Part shown: in pieces, positions 25,323-38,589 of the stretch | Numbering within the stretch: the first letter of the stretch is position 1 | How the letters are laid out: each line of letters opens with the position of its first letter | Source of the DNA: Nautilus pompilius | Lineage: Eukaryota > Mollusca > Cephalopoda > Nautilida > Nautilidae | Reading direction: 5' to 3' | Assembly: GCA_018389105.1 (NCBI GenBank) | Contig: JACATO010002140.1 | Coordinates: 273,501 to 337,500 of the forward strand | DNA: 64,000 nucleotides | The notes under the pieces: generated by a model | What the model was told of the DNA's origin: nothing | The model's input: the letters and a program-made list of their open reading frames with translations, nothing else | The model's database searches: none | Made by a program: the position numbers and the translations under genes

Positions 25323-28300
25323 ATTGCCTGTCGTCTTTTCATGCAAAATTAAAATTAGCCAGTGTTTTACCTCTTAGATATCGTTTATTGACACGTGTTT
25401 TCTTTCCATTTAATCCTTTTATTTACTCTCACTGTATAACAGAAAGGTGCTCATCTTTCTCCAATGTTCTTCTGAACATTCAAAAACCTTTTCACATTGT
25501 CAATAATTAACTTACTATCCTTTCATGTATTACAACTTCCTGCATATTCATAAAAGTCCTCTCTTTCGTTTGTTTATAGCGCCAACTTTATAAACGGAAT
25601 TTAAGATTCCTCTAAATTACCATCTTTGGACCTGTACTATCTCTTGTGCTTGATACAATATAAATTCCACGCAATGGTGGTTATCTTATAGTTCTTTATG
25701 ACAGTAATTTACCCGCAGATAAGATCACTGTTTATTTCAGTATAAGCGCCAAATTGTATGCTGAATATGTGCTTTAGATCAAAGAATTTCATCGCTTAGA
25801 ATATGGTATCCAACTTTAATAAAAGGAACCCTTTAAAACCGGTTACTTGATAAGATAAGAATATATATATCTTTATCAATTGTGCTCCAAATGAGTGTAC
25901 TGGTCAACACGAAAAGTACTCAGTTGCTGCTGTATCAAATGATGCGGAGATCGTCACATCCGGCATTTTAATCGGATTCAAATTCTGATCTGATACCCAT
26001 ACTCAGAGGTACCGAAATTATCAGCACAACGCCGTCACAAAAATTCTAGGCTATCTTTAAAATTAATACGATTTCGGCTAAATGACGCCATCTTGATATT
26101 TTGATTACTGGGCTGATTTTATTCTTCTCGAACGGCAGCATTACCGAGAGGCCTTGCGCGGTTATGTCCCGATTGAAGCCAGGATGCCAAGATGCAGAGA
26201 CACACACAAACTCTTTGTCTCGGAGCAGGCCACTTCTGAGTAGTAGGAAGTCTATTTTTTGTTTGTTTGTTGTTGTTTTTTGTATATTTCCGTACAAAAG
26301 CGAACCGTTTGTTTGGGAATACTCCCATATTGGAGCAAGAAACTGCAGCTTATTAACGTTTTTTTTCTTTACTTTCTCCTGAAAGAATGATATGCTGCAT
26401 CTTTACGTTTTTCTTTACATCTCCAGCACTAACTTCTGAGATGCAATACTTTACTTTTCCAGAAAAGACATGAGAATGTTTTTCTTGATCAAATCATATA
26501 AGATGTTTAATATAAAAAAATGATAATTTCACTGAAATACCATTTATACGGGCTGCCTGTAGAGAACACTAGAGCTTGGACAGAACTATTAGTTTTAAAC
26601 TTTATGCTATAAGCTCTTAGTTACCCTGCGTAACCATAAATAGAATTTACAATTTAGTTTGTATATCATGATTAATTTCTTTATCAACTTCGTTCTCCTT
26701 AAAATCTATTTTATTTCTCCTTTCCCCTCTTTCTTGTGTCTGTGCCCAATTTTTCCTTCTTTGTCTGATTTATAATTAACTCCACTTATTAAAAGGCCAT
26801 ATGCGAAATCTATGGTGTCCCAATTCTTATGAAAGGGATCTATACAGTTTAAAATAGGAACATTTCAAACTGTTTCTATTCTTTATGGATTTAGCTTTAA
26901 AAAAATTTCAAATGACTCATTATTTTTTTAATTCAAAAATCACATAGAATTTATAAAAATCATTCTAATTAACTTACGTACAATTCTCATTTACATGGAA
27001 AATAGTTTTTGATTGTCGTGACTCTACTGCCTTCTAGTTCTTATTATTATTACTGAAGTTCAAAATCATAGTGAGCAGTGTATGAAAGTGCAAATAAATC
27101 TAAAATGAGTTATCGCCTTCATTAATAGAGTTCGACAATCGTATTTAAATTTTAGAAAAATTCCAGAATAATGGCGATAATATAAACAATTTTTTTCAGA
27201 ATCAAAACGTAAGTGCTGATCCGAGACAACTGTTAAATATGCATGTGAGAAAACAAATTTAAAAATTAATTAAACTGTAAGCCTTTACGTTTCCATTCGT
27301 TGATTAAAAACAAAAGAATAATGATCAGTTGGTTTATTTTAAAATCTGAACCGACCAGCGCTTAGTCGCGTTATAATGAGAATTCTGTATGGAGATTTAT
27401 TTAAAATAATTCGCAATTTTGAGTTGTCTTCCCTTAGTGACGTTCTTCGTTTTTCAGCTATTGCGCAGTCACTAGGCTATCACGTGATATCACGCACTTA
27501 AAAACCACACACATATACATATACACAAATTCTCGTTATTCATTCGTTTTAAACAAATCTGTCTTATATATTTATTCAATTTCCCAGGATGTGGGGAATT
27601 CTCCCTCAGTAAACATGTAATAGCTTGACATTAGTTTTTATTTGCTCGTTCGGACGAGACAGTTCGGGATCGAGGAGGCACGAAATACGATCCGGAAGAA
27701 GTCTGAGGTTTAAGACCGCGTGGCGACTGCGCGCGTCCCGGTGGAGGTTGAGGGGGGCGTCTTCAGAACCGAGCAAACCCCAAGTACTTCCCGGCACAGC
27801 CCGTATCGCCTCCATGATCCGGCTTTCCCGCCGATGGTTATCCGTCGTTGTTCGCGGTTAATGAGTCCTTTCGGTGTTCTCTCGTGATCCCGGACAAGAA
27901 GGGTGCTCGGTCGGGGATTCAAGATCTGACGCAATCACCGCTCCCTTCTTTAGTATAAATGGGCGGGGTGCGAAGACAATAGCGACGGCGCCAGGCTTAA
28001 ATAGGAGGGTAGGAGGAAAACGGGGTTGTGAAACGTACACCATGATCCGAGGTTTTCATGAATACTACACGCTGTTTCCCTACTCCCTCCTCCCCCATTT
28101 ACTAAGCTGCCAGGAAAATGAGTTGAACAAAAACCAAATCTATCATCACCGACTCTGCAAATATAATTGTAGCTCATCTTCCTCTGACAGTTTGTATTAG
28201 CTCACAAAATGAGTTTTATAAGCCATTTATTGACACTGAAATGCTTACTTTCTCCACTGTACATATATTCGGTCTGTTATTAACTGACACACAAGAGTGT

Positions 28301-28629
28301 TTTTGTCAAACGTTCAGCCGGATTTTACATGGTATTTATTAACATGTAAAAGGTGCGGTTCATCCACTGTAAAAATCACCTGACCTTATTTAGACACGTG
28401 ACCACATTTTTGTCGTCCAGTTTTAAAATGGAGGTTACAAATGCTTTTATGGACACTGACGGATAAGTATGAATAACTCCATTTGTAGACGAACAAAATT
28501 AATTTCGGCAAGACAGAAATTAACCAAAAATTGAAAGCATAAAAGTTAGTTTGATGATTGGAGTCGCTTTTTACTTTTTTTTTTAAAATTTATTGAAAAC
28601 ATTTTCTAAAACAAATGGTTCCTTAGAGT

Positions 28630-28647
28630 AACCCTAACCCTAACCCT
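28630..28647 (-). repeat. short telomere-like run (CCCTAA)3
   Basis: AACCCTAACCCTAACCCT is three units of the animal telomere repeat in an internal position. Confidence 0.85.
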
Positions 28648-31600
28648 TTCAACCTTTCTTTCATAGACATCTATTTCAAAATAATTTATCCCCAAAACCA
28701 GGAAATCTGACGGTAAGCAGCAGTTGCCATCACGTGATATTTTCACGGCATCAGTAGAACAAAAGTCCCCTCTTTAAGAGTTTGTCGCCCTGATTTCTTT
28801 CTCTGCAGGCCGAGCGATCAACGTACCTCACTTCCGACCCTTTGCTTCACGAAGGCACTTCCCCTTCTTGAGTGAGACGGTGCACGAATGTTGTCTAATG
28901 ATGGAGAGTATCGTGCATTAGAAAACGTTCTGTAGTGAACATCGTCAGGGAAGTGCCATTCTGAACTTACACGCGCCAAAGTAAATAAAATTAAATTGAA
29001 CCTGTTCATTGCAGAGTTAGCTAAAGCGAAAACCTCGATGTTTAATGTACGTGCCCAGAACCTCCTCGTTAATGGTTATTTAATAGGAGCCTTCAATTAT
29101 CAAACAACCGTATCAAACGGTGCCCAGAAATGCCAATTCGGAAACCACCTTAAAAGAATCAATTTATTGAACCATAAACTCTGTTTTATATATCATTATG
29201 TATCCACTGGACATATATGTGGGCAGATAACTAGAGCGCACTATCGTCTGACTGAATTATTATGGGATGCACCATATTTCTCCGTTTACCCAGGTCCTGT
29301 TATAGGCTGGTCAGCGCGTGGTCAGAGCCATCGACAGGTTGCCAATAATCATCTAGACATTTTTCCATAGATCCGTGGCCGGTATTGTCTTGGTCTTCAC
29401 CCAGCGAATATCTCTGCTGAAGCAAAGCGGATTCCAAAATCATTCAAAAGCGACCTCGTGAAAAGAACGGTGTTCGTGGCCACGTTTTCGCTTATCGCCA
29501 AGATTCTCTTGCTCTCATAGCTCAGGAAAACGTTTAACGCTATCCCCACCGGCTTGCCTACAAAGGATGTGCAGCGCATAAGAAACCTCTTGTGTCCAAC
29601 AGGAAACGTTCTTTTCATTAAAGATGCCATGTTGCGTCTTTCCACCTTTTCTTTGGTAATTTCGGATGGAAAGGAGTTAATTACTTCGAGTTACGAACCG
29701 ACACTGCAAAGGCCAGTAAAACCAAGCTGGGAGTTGTCCCCCTTTTAGAGGCTCTCAGTGAGAGAAGAGCTAATCAGTGGCTGCTCATAGCAGAAGACAA
29801 GCACGCCTCAGTTATATACGGTCCAGTTACCGCGTCAGATGTTTACTTGGCAACTCATACCTGGTACGTCTTCCGCTGTCCTGCGCTGGAGACAAGGAAC
29901 GACGAACAATGCCAGACCACGACACGTGAGTCTCGGATCTTGCGGTAAAATATCTCAGCGCACTTTTGTTTCGCTGCATAGAAAAAAAAATTGATTCTAA
30001 CTGTCGAAGCTCTGTAATCTCAATTTTGTGTAGCGGGAAAGCAGTTCACTGGAATTTAAAAAATTATCATTGTAGCAGAACAGACTGGAATTGGTAGACG
30101 AGTGGAAGTGAGGACTCTCTCTTACTTTATAGCCTACGTGAACAATTCTCCAGCTACCTTTGCTTAGTTTGTAATTAGTTGATTACATATGCTGCAAATA
30201 CAAGGAAGCTGTCATTTGGAAAATTGAAACGTTTAAGAGCACGATGCCAGTTGAGAAAGGAGGGGGTGATAAGCAATCGCTACGCCATGGAGCTCGATGG
30301 GTACGCATGCAGGTGGCGCTTCGATTATTTGAAATAAATGATGGTTGCAAGAATTAAAATTTCCGTGCAATCATTAAGAACGCATTGCACATTATAAAAG
30401 CGCTTGTGTGTTATATACAGCTAATAAAGAGCGAGTCTGAGATAAGATCAGAATAAAATGAAAACCATCAATCTGGTGTCAAATTAAATAGCTCCAGAAA
30501 TGTAACGCTCAAATCAGATGGGTTTTTTTTTCCTAAATATTCTGCCAAGGGGATAACTATCGACCCTCTTTCGTCAGGCGAAGAGATCGGCAGGAAATCA
30601 ACCTGAAAGCAGAAATAAGCCGATTATGATCGATCGTCTATCGGGTTACGAAGAACCAAAGGTAAATAACCGATGCGCCACGACTGGTGCATACACTCGC
30701 TCATTATGTGTATGGGAGGATGAATCAGAGCAACAAGACGGAGAGATGAGAAAACAACAATGTAAAAATAATAAAAATAAATTCTGGTTTTTTTTTTTAT
30801 GAAATCGAGAACAAAAAAAAACCGTAGGGTGAGTATTTTTGTATCTAACAGACTACAGAAAATATTCAACGTAACTTTAAAGTGAACATTACCGTTAGCA
30901 ACAGTAGTTCGGCCTTCACGAGACAGAAAAACAAATATGATGTACATTGTTAAAATTATGCATGGTTTTAATTACATTTAAAAAAAAAATTAGTCAAGGG
31001 AATTCCTTAGCATGATTACCAGTGGGCGAAATTTTAGAAATTGCAATTATGTGGCTACCGCCTCTTTCCACTTTTCAGTAATCCTTCAGTAAATAGTTTT
31101 CAACACCACTGTATCTTATATGCAAATATATATATATATACGCGTATACGTCAATATAGTTTTATTTATATTGCATGCATTTTATGCTTGGTAATTATAG
31201 ATGTAAACTTAACTATTACATTAAAAATTCCACGTGTCGGACCTGACAGCCCTCCAGATTTACCCTAATCCAGGCTATCACGTGTCTGGGCGCGTTACTT
31301 AACAGTGAAAAAAGAAGACATGGCGTCACAAGCTGGTACCCTACCGAGATCTCTGTCGATTCTCCTCCCCGTATCATTACAAAGCAACAAAAAAAAATCC
31401 AAAGATAACAAATCAATCTTCAGCGTTGTAGGTGTACAAAACTGTTTAAAGAAACCGATCGGGTTCAGACGCCTGATGGGAAAATTCGTCGTCGGCGTCG
31501 CAAGCTGATTCCCAGCGCCAGGTGGCAGATGGCGCCGATCATCAAACAAATTACTGCTCCTCCAGTTGTTGGTTGTACAAACAAAAGGGATGAGAATCGG

Positions 31601-32127
31601 TTTGCTTCATCCACACGGAAATGGCATTCGGGTTATGCAAGCTTCGCCGACCTACGCTCGAACACCAATGCGAGGTAATAACTTATTAAATCATCCAGTG
31701 AACCGTCGTCCATCCTGTCTTCCTTCTTTCGCAGTTCCCCTTGTCTGGTATTAGAACGAGAGCCACGTTTTTGTATTACTGCTCTGAAAAGAAACTCGTC
31801 GAGGTGGATGTCCTTCCACCAGCGCCCACCTAGGCAGACAGCTTGGACTACGAAGATACCTTATTCCATCATTTTTTCTTTTATATCCAGTTTCCCTCCA
31901 CGCGCCTAATTCATTCAGGAAATTTTGTGTTAATTAAACGTTTATCAGATTATCTTTTTTTAATAAATTTGTAAAAATCAAGATTTTATGGTTCAACAGT
32001 TTCAAACGCTTAAAGACATGGAAGTCATCTGCAGCATCTGTGCGTTAGCCCTTTAATTCGGAGCTCGCCAGGCGCTGTAAATCTGGTGCTATGCAATGGG
32101 CGAAATGTCTTCCTCACTCTTTCTCTG

Positions 32128-32191
32128 ATGACTGACAAAGGAAGATAAAACCATCTCGTTTACCTGGTATTTAGACGGCATTAAAGATGAG
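32128..32191 (+). repeat. dispersed short repeat, copy ending ATTAAAGATGAG
   Basis: Begins ATGACTGAC and ends GGCATTAAAGATGAG. It matches the copies at 38968-39036 and 47799-47869 at both ends and partly inside. Confidence 0.55.
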
Positions 32192-32585
32192 TATTTTTTT
32201 TTTTTTTAAAGGGAGAATTCAACACGAAAAGGTGAAAACAACTTTCCGTTTAGAAACCGTCGGTGGACAGAGAAAGTAAATTCAGGTAAATGCCGAGTAC
32301 AGGTAAGCTTTTGGTCTGTTGTCAGTCGATAAAGATAAAATAAACATGAAGTTTCTTCACTCGCAGGATCTACATAATTAGAAAACCCAGGTCTCGCTAA
32401 TCTTTTTCTAACCGCGACTTCGCGTGTCTTTCTGGACGGAATGGTCCGTCTTTTAAAATGGATGCACTGCGCAGCGATGCATAAGAAATGGTCTGTTAGC
32501 CAACGGCACCAGCTAGGGACCGTGAACTCGTTCTCAGCGCCAGGTATTCTAATTTCTCAAACTCCTTCTTTCCATCTTTTTTGTC

Positions 32586-32690
<105 letters not shown>

Positions 32691-35405
32691 GATTAATTTT
32701 CGACGCTCGGTCATGCTTCTATCGCAGACTTCGATTTCCTCCTTTCTGCCACCGAAATACCGAAGAATTATTCCGTTTACGCAACAACACCTAACCAGAG
32801 ACCTCTGGCTACCAGGGGGCGTGCCACTTAACGGGTTGTTTATCGCGGGGCGGGATAACACACCGTGAATCTCTCGACTCGGAGATCACCGGCTGTTCTA
32901 ACGCGCAATCTCCCTCTCTCCTTCCGCTGCCGGTTGATTACCCGCGATGGCGAGGAAGCAGTAATCTCCATTCTCTATCAACAAAACATCGCCGAGGGTG
33001 AAGTCGTTATTGTGCTAGATTGCCGGAGAATTACAGTTTAAACACGGGTCGCTCTTTGGCTCGCCGGATAATTGGGCTCAAATCAATTTATCCGTAGACC
33101 AATAACTTAGCAGGGATAGCGAAAGCCGAACACCGGCGATTACGTGGGGAATCGGTGTAACGTTGTGAATTTGCTGCCGGCTAAGGGAAAGGTTAGGGTT
33201 ATTAAAAAACTTCGAGACTTCGACTTTCCTAAACTATGTTGGCAGTTAAAGTTTTCGCGAATCAAATTGGACTTCTCTAGCTTTTCGCTGTTTTCTCCCG
33301 CCTGCGCTGAGAGTCGTTTGGGTTTGTTTTTTTTTAGTTTGTTTCCTTTTTCGCTCTCCGTTTATTCCTTTTTTTTTAAATAAATAACCGGGTCCGCTCC
33401 GTCGTTGAGATTAAAACCAAATAATTAGAAAGGGAAGCTCACGTAGAAACGAAGGGAAAGACGATTACAACGGCAAAGGGGGGGGGACGATAATGAAAAA
33501 TGGTCAATAGACTGGCTTAGCTAAACTATGTACTGGCTTCATTTAATAAGTATACTAATAGAATCCTTACTACTACTAATAATAGTGATAATAATTGGAG
33601 ATTCTTATTACAACGGTACTGGAATGGCATTAAAGGTGAACGTTAGTAAGCGCCATCTGAACTCGATGCATAAAGTGAAAGGGATTTTCCGTTGAGAATC
33701 CGTCGCTGGAAATCGAAACAGCCACCGTTTCCTGATATTTACGTGGCGCTGAATACACGCAGTAGCTTTATAGCAGCAGCGGGTACGCGTTAAACAAGAA
33801 GCGACTGTATGGAAGGTAACGGCTGAGACCATCTTCGTGACGTTTATTGTACAATTGCAGTCTTCTAGGCAGGAGAGTGCCCTTTCCGAACGCCTTATTG
33901 CGATCGGCTGTAGCCTTCTGTGATTTCGTACGCGAAATGCATACAAAGCACAAAGTTACCATCGCCGCCTTAAAATACAAGTGAAACGAGTTACTGTTTT
34001 GCAGACTGGCAGCTATGTGTCCCAGATGTTGTATGCAGATTTTAATAAGGGCAAATAGTCAACGTTGCTGCCGTCAGAGTCGACAAAGAAAGACTTGTTC
34101 GGGAGACCGCAGGAGTCCAGGCCGAACTATTGTACATCAATGCAATAGAATTGCTTCAAGAAATTAATAGAAAATCTGTTTAAAACGTTAGTTGTAATTC
34201 CTTTTAGAATTCTAATATTTTAAGAAAAATTCAGCTGAGGTTAAAGTTTTGTTCGACAATATGAATACAGATACTGTGATCTGGTGATATTGGAATTTGA
34301 TATCCTTTACTTTACTTTCACTTGTAAAGGAACAGATGAAGCGATCTGAATTTAAAGGAAACAGTTTGTTTCTCGACTAAATTATCCCGTAGATTTCGCT
34401 GTATGTGAATTAAGAGACTGCTTCACGATCTGCGCAGGCAACTTAAAGAATAGATGATGATGCTCGCTGACACAGTCGGGGTAAAGTGTCGCCTCATCGA
34501 TCCAGGGTGAAGCCGGTACAGCAGTAAGGGAGAAACATCTGCAGTTCGTCTATTTTCCTGCCTCCTTAAAGCTTGAGAGAGATCGGTGTCTCCCCCCCTT
34601 TTTTTTCTTAACCCGATGTTCAACGGAACCGAAAAGGGCGACCTTTCGGTGCGGTCAGAATAGAGAAAGGCGGCTTCGATTCGCTAATTAATATCTCAAG
34701 ATCGTCGCTGTTCTCCCCCGGAACCCAGCTACTACTTTATTCCGAACAAAACGGCTGTGGAGATGACAGGGAACCGACCGATCGGCAGCGGCAAAGATTT
34801 GGCCACAAGGGCCACCAAATATCTCTCGCGAGGCGGTTTAATTTACCTTGGTCGTGAGTGATAACTGGTCGAACAATGAACTCATTTCTAAACCCCTGTT
34901 CGCGAAGCGTCTTTCTCAACGCCGAATTATTAACGTTTGTGAATATCGGCAGTAGGGTTTGCTTCCTGTTTTATCGCACAGATGCGGCTGTGTCCGTATT
35001 GGTGAATGACTCTTCAGCGACGATGAGTAACGGGCTAAGTATATCGTGTGACACAAACTCCAGTTATGTCCCCTGACCCCCCCCCCTCCACAGAATCAAC
35101 ATACACTGGTACTGGCCATCGGGGATGAAAGGTACATACAATCAGTCCTCTAGAAGTGGAAATCTTAAGTTCGTCATCCTTTAATGGTAAAAAAAAAAAC
35201 GTGTATAGTTATATAAAGATCAAACAAACTCGTGTGATTGTATACGCAATAGAACAGGATTTGGATCTACATGTATTACATAGCAACATCAGTAACAAAT
35301 GAACTTGGCATATAACAACAGGACAACATCAAGACTCAGAGGAACATTACAAGAGTCCAACTATCGCTTTCATTTTGTTTTTAGAGAACGTTTTGTAAAA
35401 GTACA
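32691..35405. other. GC-balanced non-coding sequence, no supported gene
   Basis: The segment at about 32800-33140 is more GC-balanced than its surroundings. It contains a near-perfect inverted pair CGGATAATTG (33065-33074) and CAATTTATCCG (33084-33094), which includes homeodomain-type TAATT cores. That could mark a regulatory element, but there is no comparative evidence here. No gene is seen. Confidence 0.35.
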
Positions 35406-36230
35406 ATGCAACTTGACATAATTAAGTGCATAAAGCTGTATTCATCTGACGGCCTTGTCAGATTTGATGTTGTGTCTTTGTGGTTTCCTATCATTCCCAA
35501 TGATGAAACGTCTCTCCTTTTCAGTGAATTTCGTTCTGAAAACAAAATAGGTACAGGCTTAGCTTACCTTTGTCTTTTTTACATTTATAGTTAATTTTTG
35601 AACTGTCCGTTAGACCGCCATGATTTCCCTTCTATTTTCAGTTTTAGACAACTTAATCCCTGGTTTCTTTCAAAATCTCGTTGCTAAACCCAAAATACGG
35701 CTGGGATACGTTGTTGATAAATTTGTTATTTTAAACTATCCGTACATTAGTAAGATACACTTCCGATGCATTTATTTCTCGATACTAAACCAACTTAAAA
35801 TTTCTGATTCTGAAACTTTTCCAACAATAAAAACCAAACGTTTGTCATGTATTGAAGAAAAATCTTCTCTCGGAGACAATTTAAAATGTTTAATAGAAGC
35901 TAATCCAGGTTTTTTTTTCAGTAAAAAAAACTAAATCCTCTGAAATCGAATGCTTCCTTATTTTATTCCATAGATTACTGTTACAATTTTTAGAATTCTC
36001 AATAAACATAAAATAAGCATTTTCTTTTCTTTGAAGGTCCGAAGTTTAAAATCTTCGGTTGCATAATAAAGGCCTTATTGATACCAAACATATTCCTGGT
36101 ATTTATTCTATTCAGTATAATTATGAACAACTCTACACCTGGGGAAACGCTACCTGTTTAGATATTGGGGTCTCTGAAAGCAGAAAGTTGGTTTTTAAGG
36201 GCGATTATCTCAAATCTGTACTTCGTTGAG
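35406..36230 (+). pseudogene. Penelope-like retroelement relic (reverse transcriptase and GIY-YIG endonuclease)
   Basis: The first frame reads SDGLVRFDVVSLWFPIIPND, matching the Penelope-type RT motif usually seen as LVSFDVVSLFTNIP. The catalytic Asp codon is at 35466-35468. After a frameshift, TAMISLLFSVLDNL corresponds to the AMGSPLSPVLANL motif. KPKIRLGYVVDKFVI (about 35680-35727) corresponds to the LRYVDDTFVI active-site box, where one Asp codon has become Val and the other remains at 35716-35718. Further on, IPGIYSIQYNYEQLYTWGN (about 36092-36148) has the spacing of a GIY-YIG nuclease start, with GIY at 36098-36106 and YIG changed to YTWG. RT followed by GIY-YIG is diagnostic of Penelope-like elements. 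The ends are not defined, and stops and frameshifts make it inactive. Confidence 0.78.
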
Positions 36231-37616
36231 AGCTGGCAAGTTTTACTCGATTCGCTTATAAAACCAAATAACCAATATTAATTAGTCAGATGTCTACATT
36301 ATGGCTTAATACGATCACAGTAATAGTATTCTAAATGCAAGCTAGAACCAAATAGCATTTTTCGTGTTTTCATTGATTAAAGAAGCTAGACGGGGCGATG
36401 AATTTGACGGAAGTTTCAGGGGAAGGGAGATAACTCGGTCGTTAGCAGCTTTATAGCAGACTGCAGTTTTAATTAGTAAACGGTCATTATTTAGTCAACG
36501 TAAAAGGTTTACCACCTAACCCTTGTCTATAATTTTACGCGAATTTATAGAAAATGTAAATTTTATATACTTTTCAAATGCTTAGGGTGGGTGTCAAAAC
36601 AAAAATCGCAACCAACATCGCGTGTCATATGTAGAATTATGTTAGCAGCGTCATAATTGTGCAAGATAATGTGTTACCCGGCCGTTATTAATGACTTCCA
36701 TGTCACTGCCTTTCCTACTCCCATCAAAAATTCAATTATTTCTTTCATTTATTAAGGAATTCTGATCAATAATTTTGGCAATGAATTTTAATCATAATTA
36801 TTATTAATGCATGTTTGAAATTTGAACTTTCACGTTTTCTTACCAGCTTTGTTTTATTGCATGAAGTTTAAGACAGAAAAGGGTGAATTCTTAAGAAGGT
36901 CATCCAGCTCTGCCAGTTACTAAAAGCTAACTTTTGACTGTAATACAGAGTTTAAACTCACCAAATAAAAAGAAAAAAAATTCTCCACAAATATCTACTT
37001 TTTGTGGCATTGGTTAAAGACAAGCGTTTTTGGCATTCAAATGTAAGGATTTATAGGCTTGGTTTTTTTTTTTATTTCACAGCGCTCTGGCTACACCCGC
37101 GCGAGTTCAAGCCGACAACTCTCTGTGTGTCACCGTAGAACTATCTCCCCTTCCAAACGTCATGGCAGTGCGTTTTCTCTGGTTCATGGGATGTTTCAGA
37201 CAGTGAGGCACTCTTCTGAAACTCCTGAAAATAAGAATATATGGCTAATTATTTACTGCTATAGACACGTTTATCCAAAAGCTGTCACTGCAATTTAAAC
37301 ACAAACTGTTTTTACGGCACCTGGACGATCAGACTCTTGGAGAATTCTCTGAAAATCTTCTTTCAAAGACTGTATGCTAATTAGCTTATCACTACTGTCG
37401 CACATTATACAGAACTGGATCCCTTGACATGGCCCGTTACTAGGCTAATCTGTATACATATTTCTAGGGTCAATTCTGGCATCACCTTAAGATTTCGTAT
37501 TCTTGTATATCTTTATCAATAACCTCAATCATTTTGCGAGTATGCGCCTATATTTTCTTTATTGAAATCATGTGTGAAAGTGGCGTAAAATTATAGATTC
37601 AGGAACTTTTATGTTG
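36231..37616. other. AT-rich sequence, no gene seen
   Basis: Includes AAGGGAGATAACTC at 36423-36436, an exact copy of the motif also found at 54657-54670. A weak B-box-like segment (GAGTTCAAGCC) at about 37105-37115 could be a truncated SINE but lacks an A box. Confidence 0.5.
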
Positions 37617-38092
37617 CAAAATTAGGACCAGGGTCAAGTTTAAGGTCAGGATCAGGGTTAGGGCTAGGGTCAGAGTTAGGGTTAGAGTTAGGGAGAGGAT
37701 AAGGGTTAGGGTCAGGGTGAGGGCTAGGTTCAGGGTCGGAGTTAAGGTTAAAGTTAGGGAGAAGTTAAGGTTAGGGTTAGGATTAGCGTTAGGGTTAGGT
37801 CAGGGTTGGGTTTAGGATCAGGGTCAAGTTTAGGATCAGGGTTAGGTTTAGGGAGAGGATAAGAGTTAGGGTCATAGTGAGGGCTAGGTTCAGGGTCGGA
37901 GTTAAGGTTAAAGTTAGGGAGAAGCTAAGAGTTAGGGTTAAGATTAGCGTTAGGGTTAGGTCAGGGTTAGGTTTAGGATAAGGGTCTGGGTTAGGGTTAG
38001 GGTCGGGGTAGGATTAGAGTTAGGATCAAGGTTAGGGACAGAATAAGGGTTAGGGTCACGGTTATGGTTAGGATTAGGGTTAGGGTCAGATG
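37617..38092 (+). repeat. degenerate TTAGGG-like array with 160 bp higher-order period
   Basis: About 475 bases consist of hexamer-like variants such as TTAGGG, TCAGGG, TTAAGG and GATCAGGG. A block starting GAGAGGATAAG at 37693 recurs at 37853, exactly 160 bases later, with near-identity through GTCGGAGTTAAGG and beyond. A partial third copy begins near 38033. The array is thus a local tandem duplication of an already diverged telomere-like sequence. No subtelomeric position can be inferred from it alone. Confidence 0.9.
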
Positions 38093-38589
38093 CAACCAGT
38101 TAACAGTTAGATATTTAACAGCTTAATCCAACACAGTATTTTAGATTAGAACCTTTTCCATATATCTGCTCTTTAAAAATCATATTAAACTTCTATTGTG
38201 AATGAGACGAGTGCCATATTACGATTGTGTTTTGGAAGTTTTAATTTATATTTCCCAATTCCTGAAATGTCTTAAAAACTCTGGCACTCTATTATATATT
38301 CTTTTTCTTTCGCATTTGTGAATAGGAAACCGTTTTGTATACAGAATTTATTCTTTAAAAATTCTTTGTATTTATTATTACTCAGTCTCTGCTCAGGATT
38401 CCCTTTTTACGCTCAATGTAAGATATTAAAGCGAAAACAAAATTAGAAAAAAATTTTACCAATTAGGGTAATGAATTAGCACTCCATTTACTACGTCAGT
38501 TTTTACCTGACTTATCCCCCCTTGGAGTGCATTTTCATTCCAGTTTAGAATCACTGCTTAGTATCTGTGTTTAACTGGCTGATATTTAG
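38093..38589. other. AT-rich sequence; possible intron end
   Basis: No repeat or gene is seen. If the exon below is real, this is the 3' part of its upstream intron. Confidence 0.4.

Larger units (their letters stand above)
25323..32585. other. long stretch without a supported gene
   Basis: Mostly AT-rich, non-repetitive sequence. A GC-rich patch at about 27625-28030 gives overlapping frames on both strands (60-108 codons), again without motifs. A short telomere-like run lies at 28630-28647, (TA)n at about 31128-31141, and a dispersed-repeat copy at 32128-32191. At 29400-29760 several frames give weak hints of a transposase-like protein, not enough to name. No tRNA or rRNA was seen. Confidence 0.45.

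Noticed and set aside
27606-28200. Several 60-108 codon frames on both strands in a GC-rich patch
   Set aside because: No consistent frame, no motif and no splice pair.
29400-29760. Possible piggyBac-like or other transposase remnant (IPKSFK, then RGHVFAYRQDSLAL after a frame change)
   Set aside because: The resemblance is confined to short scattered words and no catalytic residues or ends could be placed. A profile search would be needed.
37617-38092. A true chromosome end
   Set aside because: The repeats are heavily diverged and unique sequence continues on both sides.
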